The notes under the pieces are model-generated. The model was not told the origin of the DNA and searched no databases. It saw only the letters and a list, made by a program, of their open reading frames with translations. A stretch of DNA of 64,000 nucleotides from an uncultured Bacteroidales bacterium (GTDB taxonomy: Bacteria; Bacteroidota; Bacteroidia; Bacteroidales; F082): NCBI GenBank assembly GCA_900317055.1, contig ONFF01000015.1:62001-126000 (forward strand). The letters are read 5' to 3'. Both the position numbers and the translations under genes were made by a program. Positions 55,941 to 63,292 of the stretch are shown here, in pieces. Numbering within the stretch: position 1 is the first letter of the stretch; every line of letters starts with the position of its first letter.

Positions 55941-57680
55941 TTAAAAACTCGTTGAAACGGTCAGCGAAACGCCGCTCGAAGCAGGAACCGTACGGCACAC
56001 GCCACCCACACAGACCACGCCTTCGCTTTGGCGACCTGCGCTCAGCATGACACGGGTGGCATCATGGATGTAGGTGACCGTGCCCGTGAAATAATGGTCG
56101 CGATATTCCTCTACAGGGTTACCATAGTTCCACTTGTCGGCGATGGAGAACGACCAATGCGGGTTGACAGAGTATTCCAGCAGCGCAAAGGCCCAGTCGC
56201 CACGCTTTTGGTAGTCCTTCTTCTCGCTTTCCTCAACCTCGTAGCCTTTATGGACTTCGTTTTCCCACAAGCCTTGCAACTCGAGGCGCAAGCTCTGGCG
56301 TTTGTTGATCTTATAAGTCACATCCATGAAACCGATATTGGCCTTCACAACAGGCGAACCAGCGTGACCTTCGATGGTCTCAATGTCGTAATACAAGTTG
56401 ATGTATTGTGCGGTGAGGTGCCAGTCTTTGCTGATTTTCTTGTCGACTTCAAAGTTGATGTCGCGGAAGAAGCGATGGTCGCTAACGGCAAAGAACTTGG
56501 AGGTATAACCCAAAGTGCCAGCTTGGTTCAAAGCCATCTGGTTACCGAAAGCCACAGAATCGCGGACGATGTCGTTTACCTGACTCATGTTAAAGGCGAG
56601 TTTTGTGCCATATTTACCACCAAGAGCGGTACCTCTGGGGATGGTATAGTTGACCTGCAACTGTGCAGCCATCTCACCGTTGGGCTGGGTCGAATAGGTG
56701 TACATCGACGGCAGGCTGTGGGTGTGGGTATAATTAATAGGTGGAATAAAGTTGATGTCCAGGTCATTCTGTTTGCCCGTGTACATCGACTTGAAACTCA
56801 TGTTGTCGGTGCGCTTCACTTGCAACACGGCACCAAAACCCTGCTGCGAGTAACTCAGAGACGACATCAAGGCGCGGCCTTCCTTATAGATGAAGTTGTT
56901 GATGGCCGACGGGTCGTTGATTTTGTATGCATACTCAGTGCTGAAGGCGAAATTGCCATAACCCAAGTTGATGCGTGCAGCAGCGGCACTTACATTTTCG
57001 GGAATGTTGTAGAACGAGCTTTGGTCGGCCTGCTTTTTGCTGACAAAGCTACCGCCGAGGCTCATCTTGAACTCCGAGTCGTTAAGCGAGGAAATGCTCT
57101 GGTTGAGGTCCCATTCAGCATCCATGCCGCGCACAATGCCACGGTAGTCGTCGTTGCCCATGTCGCGTTCAAGATACGGAGCCCAGAAGAAACGCTGGCG
57201 ACCATAGACTCCTTTCAATGTGACGCCTTGCGTGGGGCGCAACACCACGCGTGCACCGCGCAGGGCATTGTCCATGCCTAACGACCATTCCTCGTAAGTA
57301 CGGAACACGAGTCCGCTACCGAACTGGTCGTAAATGTCGCCCACAGTCATGCCGATAAAGCCGTTGTCGTAGGTGGCGAAGAAATTGGCCAAGCCTACGC
57401 CATTCAGCTCACTACGGAAGCCGTTCAACTCGGGCATGAAAGCCTCAAAACGGATGCCCGCCGAGAAGTTGCCATTGGTGTAGTTCACCTTGCCGAAGCC
57501 ATTGATGCCAAATTTCTTGCCGTTTAAGTCGTTAATACCGATGCCCTTGTCGAGCATATAGTATTGTGCATCAGTCTGGAAGCTGCCACTCACCTGGCCA
57601 CCTTCAACAAACGACTGAGCACTCGCTCTGAAACTGAAACCCAGGGCGAGTGCGAGTAAAACTAGTATGTGTTTTCGCAT
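55941..57680 (-). CDS. DUF6029-like outer-membrane beta-barrel protein
   Basis: About 579 residues from MRKHILVLLALALGFSFRAS, a signal peptide. The body is rich in alternating aromatic strands typical of a barrel (VSGSFQTDAQYYMLD, FFATYDNGFIGMTVGDIYDQ, LTAQYINLYYDIE) and ends LTVSTSF with a C-terminal Phe. I recognise it as DUF6029, which regularly sits beside Omp28 genes. Function unknown. The longer frame upstream starts in a repeat element and was not used. Confidence 0.78.
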   Translation of the reverse strand: MRKHILVLLALALGFSFRASAQSFVEGGQVSGSFQTDAQYYMLDKGIGINDLNGKKFGINGFGKVNYTNGNFSAGIRFEAFMPELNGFRSELNGVGLANFFATYDNGFIGMTVGDIYDQFGSGLVFRTYEEWSLGMDNALRGARVVLRPTQGVTLKGVYGRQRFFWAPYLERDMGNDDYRGIVRGMDAEWDLNQSISSLNDSEFKMSLGGSFVSKKQADQSSFYNIPENVSAAAARINLGYGNFAFSTEYAYKINDPSAINNFIYKEGRALMSSLSYSQQGFGAVLQVKRTDNMSFKSMYTGKQNDLDINFIPPINYTHTHSLPSMYTYSTQPNGEMAAQLQVNYTIPRGTALGGKYGTKLAFNMSQVNDIVRDSVAFGNQMALNQAGTLGYTSKFFAVSDHRFFRDINFEVDKKISKDWHLTAQYINLYYDIETIEGHAGSPVVKANIGFMDVTYKINKRQSLRLELQGLWENEVHKGYEVEESEKKDYQKRGDWAFALLEYSVNPHWSFSIADKWNYGNPVEEYRDHYFTGTVTYIHDATRVMLSAGRQSEGVVCVGGVCRTVPASSGVSLTVSTSF

Positions 57681-57699
57681 AAATGTATGTTTTTGACAT

Positions 57700-57760
57700 G
57701 GGACACGAGACTGCGGGACGCGGGACAAGGACTCGTGTCTCGCGTCTCGAAATCTCGCGT
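57700..57760. repeat. GGGACACGAGAC / CTCGTGTCTC repeat cluster
   Basis: Imperfect inverted units GGGACACGAGACTGCGGGAC and CTCGTGTCTCGCGTCTCG related to the element at 15045-15081. It lies between tlpA and the DUF6029 gene inside one operon. Confidence 0.6.
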
Positions 57761-57767
57761 CAATGAA

Positions 57768-58271
57768 TCACTTTTTCTTCTTTGCGATTTTTAGAATCTC
57801 TTCATAAAGGTCGTCTTCGGCGCCTTCAAAATAGCCCGTGTGTTGATACACAATCTTGCCGTTGCCGTCAATCAAGAAGGTGTGGGGCGGATTGCTCACA
57901 TTCATGGCACGCTTCAAATCGCCGTTAGGGTCGAGCAGCACTTCAAAGTCCCAGCCCTTACCATCAACAACTGGCTTCACCTTAGCGGTAGAGCGCGAGT
58001 CGTCGATAGAAACAGAATAAATCTTCACACCGGTCTCGGCTTGCCAATCCGCGTAGACATCATTGAGGGCGTTGTGCTCTTTGATGCAAGGTCCGCACCA
58101 AGTGGCCCAGAAAGTGATAACGATGGGTTTGCCGTCATTGTTGAGCTTAGCAATGTTCACATCTTTGCCTTTCAAATTCTTCAAGGTGATGTTCGGCAGT
58201 TCCGATTTCGTTTGCGCATGAAGGCCCGTCACCATCAGAGCCATCAGCAAAAGTGTCATGAGTTTTTTCAT
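57768..58271 (-). CDS. TlpA-family periplasmic thiol-disulfide oxidoreductase
   Basis: A 167-residue thioredoxin-like protein with a signal peptide (MKKLMTLLLMALMVTGLHAQ). The active site is FWATWCGPCIKEH (CGPC), with a cis-Pro region NPPHTFLIDGNG. It reduces or shuffles disulfides in the periplasm and is first in an operon with DUF6029 and Omp28, whose CxxC motif may be its target. An AT-rich repeat precedes the start. Confidence 0.88.
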   Translation of the reverse strand: MKKLMTLLLMALMVTGLHAQTKSELPNITLKNLKGKDVNIAKLNNDGKPIVITFWATWCGPCIKEHNALNDVYADWQAETGVKIYSVSIDDSRSTAKVKPVVDGKGWDFEVLLDPNGDLKRAMNVSNPPHTFLIDGNGKIVYQHTGYFEGAEDDLYEEILKIAKKKK

Positions 58272-58303
58272 TGATTCAAAAATTTAATATTCAAAGATTT
58301 AAA
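58272..58303. repeat. AT-rich ATTCAAAGATTTAAAATTC repeat before tlpA
   Basis: ATTCAAAAATTTAATATTC followed by AAAGATTTAAAATTC. The same strings sit right before the start codons of tnaA (40689-40721) and mtnN (61440-61485). It also contains the manA stop codon. Confidence 0.5.
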
Positions 58304-59300
58304 ATTCGTTTTCTTCAATTTGGCAATATACTTCAAGCAGTTTGCAATATTTTTCGGCCCTGATAGCCACCTTTTTGATGACATTCGGAATCAAGACACA
58401 TTCTCCAGCATTTACAAATATCGCGCCACTTTCCCAGTTTAGGGTGAAATTTCCCTCCAAAGCTATCAAAATCACAAATGAATCGAGATTGGAATAGTCT
58501 TTTTCCATCTCGCCCTGTAACTGAAGCAGATTGGTCACGAAATACTGACAATCCACAACGGGCACTGTCTTATTCATCACATTGGAAACCTCAATCTTGT
58601 AGTTTTCGGGCATCGTGCCATCGATGGCCTCCACCGACTGCGGGATATGCAACTCGCGGCGCATGCCCGCCACATCGATACGATCCCAGTCGTAGATACG
58701 GTAGGTGGTGTCGCTCGTCTGCTGGATTTCGGCCACCATGATGCCAGGACCAAGTGCATGGACGCGACCTGCAGGGATAAAGAAAACATCGTCTTTCTTC
58801 ACTTGCTCATGGTTCAAAACTGATTGCAGCGTATTGTTTTTCAATACATTGACATAGTCCATACGCGTCATCTCACGGTTGAAGCCCATGACGAGTTCGG
58901 CATCTTGGTCGGCCTGCATCACATACCACATCTCGGTCTTGCCATTGCCCAAGTCGCGTTTTTGGGCCAACTCGTCATCGGGATGCACTTGCACAGAGAG
59001 CCAGTCGTTGGCATCGATAATCTTCAGTAACAACGGGAACTGTTCGCCATATCTGTCAAATACGCTTTCACCGACCAAGTCGCCCATGAAGGTCTCCACC
59101 AGGTCATTGATTTCGTCACCTTCGAAGTCGCCATTGGCGATTTCGCTTTGTTCGTCCCAGATGCCTGAAAGCAACCACACCTCGCCACAATTCGGCAACG
59201 GACCGTAGTCCATTCCAAGCACTTCCTTGATTTTGCGTCCGCCCCAAATCTTATCCTTGAAGATGGGCTTGAATTTTAGGGGATAGAGTACGGTTTGCAT
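58299..59300 (-). CDS. manA: Type I mannose-6-phosphate isomerase
   Basis: A 333-residue cupin enzyme interconverting mannose-6-phosphate and fructose-6-phosphate. The start (MQTVLYPLKFKPIFKDKIWG) matches family N-termini and follows the promoter at 59322. Zinc ligands are visible: QVHPDD (His), KTEMWYV (Glu) and the His of GRVHALGPG. A C-terminal cupin-like segment follows. The short length with no inserted helical domain is typical of the bacterial small form. Confidence 0.92.
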   Translation of the reverse strand: MQTVLYPLKFKPIFKDKIWGGRKIKEVLGMDYGPLPNCGEVWLLSGIWDEQSEIANGDFEGDEINDLVETFMGDLVGESVFDRYGEQFPLLLKIIDANDWLSVQVHPDDELAQKRDLGNGKTEMWYVMQADQDAELVMGFNREMTRMDYVNVLKNNTLQSVLNHEQVKKDDVFFIPAGRVHALGPGIMVAEIQQTSDTTYRIYDWDRIDVAGMRRELHIPQSVEAIDGTMPENYKIEVSNVMNKTVPVVDCQYFVTNLLQLQGEMEKDYSNLDSFVILIALEGNFTLNWESGAIFVNAGECVLIPNVIKKVAIRAEKYCKLLEVYCQIEENEF

Positions 59301-59321
59301 TGCGCTTCTGAAATTTGGTGG

Positions 59322-59329
59322 CAAAGATA
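59322..59329 (-). promoter_or_regulatory. -7 promoter box (TATCTTTG) of manA
   Basis: CAAAGATA on the plus strand, 22 bases before the chosen start. Confidence 0.55.
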
Positions 59330-59361
59330 AAACTAAATCCGAAACACATCGCATTTTTCCG

Positions 59362-59369
59362 TAGTTTTG
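59362..59369 (+). promoter_or_regulatory. -7 promoter box (TAGTTTTG) of the M20 amidohydrolase gene
   Basis: Matches TAnnTTTG, 17 bases before the ATG at 59386; divergent from the manA promoter. Confidence 0.55.
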
Positions 59370-59385
59370 TGCCAAATTTCAAACC

Positions 59386-60522
59386 ATGCAAAACCTCATC
59401 GAACTTAGACATATCCTCCATGCCCACCCTGAACTATCGGGACAGGAGGCCCTGACCAACAAAATCTTGAACGAGTGGGTGAAGCAGACCCAACCCGACC
59501 AGATCATCGAAAGAATCGGCGGTTATGGCCTGGCGGCTATCTATAAAGGTGCGAAGCCCGGCAAGCGCATCCTCATCCGTGGCGACATTGACGCTTTACA
59601 CATCCCCGAACCGAACGACATTCCCTACCGCTCACAAAACCAAGGCATTTCGCACAAATGCGGCCATGACGGTCACGCCACCATCCTCTGTGGACTAGCA
59701 CAATGGCTCGGCGAACAGCGCCCCGACCAAGGCGAGGTGGTGCTGCTCTTCCAACCTGCCGAAGAAACCGGACAAGGCGCGCAAGCCATCCTCAGCGACC
59801 CGCAATTTGAACAAATCAAACCCGATGTAGCTTACGGGCTGCACAATCTGCCAAGCTTCGAAAAAGGTAAAATAATGGTTAAAGATGGTTGTTTTGCGGC
59901 AGCTTCCTTTGGATTGAAGCTCGTTTTCGACGGTCGTACAGCACATGCCTCGCAACCCGAGACAGGCCACAGCCCTTCGGAGTTGCTAGCTCAACTCATC
60001 CACTATTTGGAGAAAAAACGCGAACAACTGAAAGCCGTGAAGCCACTGACCACCTTCGTCATCACCCATGCTATCTTGGGCGAAGAGACTTTCGGTGTCG
60101 CTCCTGGCCATGCCGAGATTTGGCTCACCCTGCGCAGCTTCAACGACCGCAACCTAGAACTGATGTCAACGGAAATCATCGAGTTCTGCCGTGCCAAAGC
60201 CAAAGACCACCTCTTCGACTTCAGCTTCTCGATGCATGAGGCCTTCGCCGCCACCAACAGCGATGCTAACTGCGTGAGAACCATAGAGCAAGCCGCCAAA
60301 AACCTTGAATTAAATCTCGGTCATCTTGACGAGCCTTTCCGCTGGTCGGAGGACTTTGGAAGGTTTGGAAGCGTCTGTCCTATTGGTTTCTTCGGTTTAG
60401 GTTCAGGCACGGAACAGCCTGCCCTTCACGACCCGATGTTTGATTTCCCCGATGACATTTCGGAAATCGGGATGGGGATGTTTTGGGAGATTATCAGGTT
60501 GGAGTTGGAAGTGAATAGTTAA
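59386..60522 (+). CDS. M20-family amidohydrolase (peptidase M20D type)
   Basis: A 378-residue metallohydrolase that cleaves an N-acyl amino acid or similar amide. Seen: HPELSGQEALTN at the start, catalytic Asp in RGDIDALHI, SHKCGHDGHATIL (metal ligands), PAEETGQGA (catalytic Glu) and GLHNLPSFEKG, then a dimerisation domain (about 175-285) with TAHASQPETGHSP. The late metal ligand His is in ALHDPMFDFPDD. Candidates include N-acyl-amino-acid and N-acetyl-diaminopimelate deacetylases; no neighbour decides between them. Confidence 0.85.
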   Translation: MQNLIELRHILHAHPELSGQEALTNKILNEWVKQTQPDQIIERIGGYGLAAIYKGAKPGKRILIRGDIDALHIPEPNDIPYRSQNQGISHKCGHDGHATILCGLAQWLGEQRPDQGEVVLLFQPAEETGQGAQAILSDPQFEQIKPDVAYGLHNLPSFEKGKIMVKDGCFAAASFGLKLVFDGRTAHASQPETGHSPSELLAQLIHYLEKKREQLKAVKPLTTFVITHAILGEETFGVAPGHAEIWLTLRSFNDRNLELMSTEIIEFCRAKAKDHLFDFSFSMHEAFAATNSDANCVRTIEQAAKNLELNLGHLDEPFRWSEDFGRFGSVCPIGFFGLGSGTEQPALHDPMFDFPDDISEIGMGMFWEIIRLELEVNS

Positions 60523-60526
60523 AGCA

Positions 60527-60673
60527 GGCTCACACTCTATGTCATTCCTGCATGGGGTTTGCTGGGGAAGGAATCTATAGAGAGTGAGCCGTCAATATGG
60601 TTATCCTTCTTTGAGCCGCCCTGCACAGATTCCATTCCAACACACATACCTATGCTGGAATGACATGCAGGGC
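60527..60673. repeat. 147-bp repeat region with two hairpins
   Basis: Left hairpin: GGCTCACACTCTAT (60527-60540) and ATAGAGAGTGAGCC (60577-60590), one mismatch. Right hairpin: GCCCTGCA (60618) and TGCAGGGC (60666), with ATTCCATTCCA/TGGAATGACAT inside. The modules ATGTCATTCCT and GGAATCTAT are shared with 33563-33682. It fills the spacer between convergent genes. Confidence 0.65.
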
Positions 60674-60681
60674 TTGCTAAA

Positions 60682-61437
60682 CTACACTAACCTCATAACC
60701 TCCCCTATAATCGCCCTCGAATAAGCATTCGCAACCTCGACGATGAACTTGCCGAAATCGACGCGGGCGTTGTGATTAGCAGTGTCGCTTATGGTACGGA
60801 TGACCGTGAAAGGCGTGCCAAATTCCAGACAGACCTGCGCCACGGCCGCGCCTTCCATCTCGACACAGAGCACATCGGGCAACAAACCCAAGATCTCCTC
60901 GCGTTTCTCATTGCTGTTGATGAACTGGTCGCCACTGGCAATGTCGCCGAAATACAGGGTCGGTGCGAGATTGAAATCCTTGACGGCCTCCTCGCCCACC
61001 ATTTTATCAACGCCTTTATCCAAAAGGTTGGCTACCGCCTTGCCTGCCAACTCGGTCAATTCCGGGTTGCTGTCGACATAAACACGGTTGAGCAGTGGCA
61101 ACTCGAAGCGCGAAATGATGGGGCGGGCATCCAAATCATGCTGCACCAAGCGTTTGGAAATGACGATGTCGCCTACCTTCAATCCATCGGCCAAGGCTCC
61201 TGCTGTGCCGATAAAAATCAAGTCCGTCACAGCAAACTCCTGTATTAATAAGGTGGCGGTGATGGTGGCGGCCACCTTGCCCCATTTGGAGAAGGCCACC
61301 ACACAACGCACGGTGCCGATTTTGCCCACCACAAACTCACGGTTGGCAATTTTCACGATGGTTTTTTCAGTCAGCAAGGCTTTCACTTCGTCAATTTCTT
61401 GCGCCATCGCTCCAAGGATGCCTATATTTCGGGTCAT
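60682..61437 (-). CDS. mtnN: 5'-methylthioadenosine/S-adenosylhomocysteine nucleosidase
   Basis: A 251-residue nucleoside hydrolase (Pfs/MtnN) that recycles methylthioadenosine and S-adenosylhomocysteine. Seen: IGILGAMAQEIDEVKALL, FIGTAGALADGLKVGDIVIS, catalytic-site VEMEGAAVAQVC and TISDTANHNARVDF with the catalytic Asp. An AT-rich repeat precedes the start. Confidence 0.92.
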   Translation of the reverse strand: MTRNIGILGAMAQEIDEVKALLTEKTIVKIANREFVVGKIGTVRCVVAFSKWGKVAATITATLLIQEFAVTDLIFIGTAGALADGLKVGDIVISKRLVQHDLDARPIISRFELPLLNRVYVDSNPELTELAGKAVANLLDKGVDKMVGEEAVKDFNLAPTLYFGDIASGDQFINSNEKREEILGLLPDVLCVEMEGAAVAQVCLEFGTPFTVIRTISDTANHNARVDFGKFIVEVANAYSRAIIGEVMRLV

Positions 61438-61439
61438 AG

Positions 61440-61485
61440 ATTCAAAGATTTAAGATTCAAAACTCAAGATTCAAAGATTCAAGAT
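61440..61485. repeat. AT-rich TTCAAAGATTyAAGATTC repeats before mtnN
   Basis: Four tandem imperfect units of TTCAAAGATTTAAGA / TTCAAAACTCAAGA lie between the mtnN start codon and the LOG-gene promoter. Related to the strings at 40689 and 58272, all just upstream of a start codon on the minus strand. Confidence 0.55.
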
Positions 61486-61518
61486 TTCAGAAATTTGCAC
61501 GGCAAAAATAAAAAATAC

Positions 61519-61526
61519 TACCTTTG
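61519..61526 (+). promoter_or_regulatory. -7 promoter box (TACCTTTG) of the LOG-family gene
   Basis: Matches TAnnTTTG, 14 bases before the ATG at 61541, giving a leader of about 10 nt. Confidence 0.6.
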
Positions 61527-61540
61527 CAAAAATTTACCGA

Positions 61541-62128
61541 ATGAAGAAAATCTGCATTTTTTGCGGCAGCAGCATGGGGTTCGACCCGATTTACAAGGAG
61601 AAAGCAGCCGAATTGGGCCATGTTTTGGCCGATAACGATTGTGAACTACTTTACGGCGGAGGCAATGTGGGCCTAATGAATATAATCGCCGAGGTAATGA
61701 AGGAACGCCATTGCAGGATTGTCGGTACCATAACACAGCATCTGTTGGATATGCGCGTGGGCCGCCCCGACATCGACGAGCTGATTGTAGTAGATACCAT
61801 GGCGGAGCGTAAGAAAATCCTTGAGGATATGGCCGACGCTTTTATCGCCATGCCGGGCGGTGTGGGGACGATGGACGAGTTTTTCGAGGTAATGGTGCTC
61901 AGCCAATTGCGCGTGTTCGACAAGCCCGTCGCACTCTTCAATGTGAACGGCTACTACGATGACATCGTTCGTTTCCTCGACCGCGCCACACGCGACGGTT
62001 TCATCCACCACGAACATGCCAACAACCTCATCGTCAGCGACGACCCGAAAGCACTGCTGGAGGGAATTGAAAACTTTAAGCCCGTTGAGCTAAAGAAATG
62101 GGTAGATGAGATTAAAGAACAAGTTTAA
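61541..62128 (+). CDS. LOG-family protein (nucleoside 5'-monophosphate phosphoribohydrolase)
   Basis: A 195-residue Rossmann protein of the TIGR00730/LOG family, which hydrolyses cytokinin-type or other purine ribotides. Seen: ICIFCGSSMG at the start, YGGGNVGLMNIIAE, the MAERKKIL arginine region and PGGVGTMDEFFE (the PGGxGTxxE catalytic motif). The bacterial substrate is uncertain; plain AMP hydrolysis is possible. Confidence 0.9.
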   Translation: MKKICIFCGSSMGFDPIYKEKAAELGHVLADNDCELLYGGGNVGLMNIIAEVMKERHCRIVGTITQHLLDMRVGRPDIDELIVVDTMAERKKILEDMADAFIAMPGGVGTMDEFFEVMVLSQLRVFDKPVALFNVNGYYDDIVRFLDRATRDGFIHHEHANNLIVSDDPKALLEGIENFKPVELKKWVDEIKEQV

Positions 62129-62143
62129 AGCTAATAGTTAAAG

Positions 62144-62168
62144 CCAGCCCCGTAGGGGCGACAGATAT
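62144..62168. repeat. GCCCCGTAGGGGCGACAGAT repeat
   Basis: Contains the palindrome CCCCGTAGGGG (62148-62158) followed by CGACAGATATT. The string resembles a short repeat I know from Bacteroidota intergenic DNA; only one copy is in the window. Confidence 0.4.
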
Positions 62169-62218
62169 TAAGCAGGCGACATAAGTCCCTGCTCTTACAC
62201 AGACAAACACCATACACC

Positions 62219-63271
62219 ATGATCATCATAGGAATCACAGGCACCCTAGGTGCGGGCAAAGGCACCATCGTCGACTACCTCGTCAAGGAAAAGGGCTTCG
62301 TGCACTACTCAGTACGAGCCTACATCACAGAAGAATGCCAACGCCGCGGCCTCGAAGTAAACCGCGACACACTCACCATGGTGGGTAACGACCTGCGTGC
62401 TGCGCATTGCCCAAGTTACATCACTGACCAACTCTTTGAGCGTGCCAAGGCCGAAGGCAAAAACGCCGTCATCGAGAGTGTCCGTACTCCAGGCGAGATC
62501 CACTCGTTGCGGGAGAAGGGCGAGTTCTACCTCTTCGCCGTCGATGCCGACCGTAAGATACGCTACGACCGCATCTATCTGCGCGGCTCAGAGACCGATC
62601 ACATCGACTTCGATACCTTTGTGGCCAACGAGGAACGCGAGATGACAGCCACCGACCCCAACAAGCAGAACCTCGGCGCGTGCATCAAGGAGGCCGACTT
62701 CGTGTTCATGAACGATGGCTCCATCCCTCAACTGCACCAGCAAGTGGAGAAGGTGCTGACCCAGCTGCATGTGCGTCCTTCGTGGGACGACTATTTCCTC
62801 AACCTAGCCGACACCGTCAGCGAACGCGCCACCTGCAATCGTGGCCGCAGTGGCTGCGTCATCGTGAAGGACAAACAAATCTTAGTGACCGGCTATGTGG
62901 GCTCGCCGCGCGGACTGCCGCACTGCGACGATGTAGGCCACCTTTTCCGCAAAACAATTCATGAAGATGGCAGCGTCACCCAACACTGCGTGCGCACCGT
63001 CCATGCCGAGCAAAACGCCATCTGTCAGGCTGCCCGTCGTGGCATCGCCTTGGATGGCAGCACTTTATATTGCCGCATGACCCCTTGTCGCACCTGCGCC
63101 ATGCTCATTATCAACTGCGGCATCGTGCGCGTGGTGTGCGAGCGCCGCTACCACGACGGTGCCGAGACCGAAGAGATGTTCCGCACTGTGGGCATCGAGT
63201 TGGTCTATAAATACGACGAGGTGCAACAATACGAAGGGCAGCGTTGCGACAACACCGATCCATTGAAATAA
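62219..63271 (+). CDS. P-loop nucleotide kinase/dCMP deaminase fusion
   Basis: A 350-residue two-domain protein. Residues 1 to about 180 form a P-loop NMP-kinase-like domain (Walker A GTLGAGKGTIVDYL, later VIESVRTPGEIHSLRE and DADRKIRYDRIYLR). Residues about 190-335 form a cytidine/dCMP deaminase domain with the zinc set TVHAEQNAI (His, catalytic Glu) and TPCRTCAML (two Cys), plus CNRGRSGCVIV and GLPHCDDVGH, typical of dCMP deaminases. It could supply dUMP for thymidylate. The same domain order is known from anti-phage deaminases of the AvcD/DcdV type, which are longer. No phage-defence neighbours are visible. Confidence 0.85.
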   Translation: MIIIGITGTLGAGKGTIVDYLVKEKGFVHYSVRAYITEECQRRGLEVNRDTLTMVGNDLRAAHCPSYITDQLFERAKAEGKNAVIESVRTPGEIHSLREKGEFYLFAVDADRKIRYDRIYLRGSETDHIDFDTFVANEEREMTATDPNKQNLGACIKEADFVFMNDGSIPQLHQQVEKVLTQLHVRPSWDDYFLNLADTVSERATCNRGRSGCVIVKDKQILVTGYVGSPRGLPHCDDVGHLFRKTIHEDGSVTQHCVRTVHAEQNAICQAARRGIALDGSTLYCRMTPCRTCAMLIINCGIVRVVCERRYHDGAETEEMFRTVGIELVYKYDEVQQYEGQRCDNTDPLK

Positions 63272-63292
63272 TCCAAACAAAAGAATAGACCT

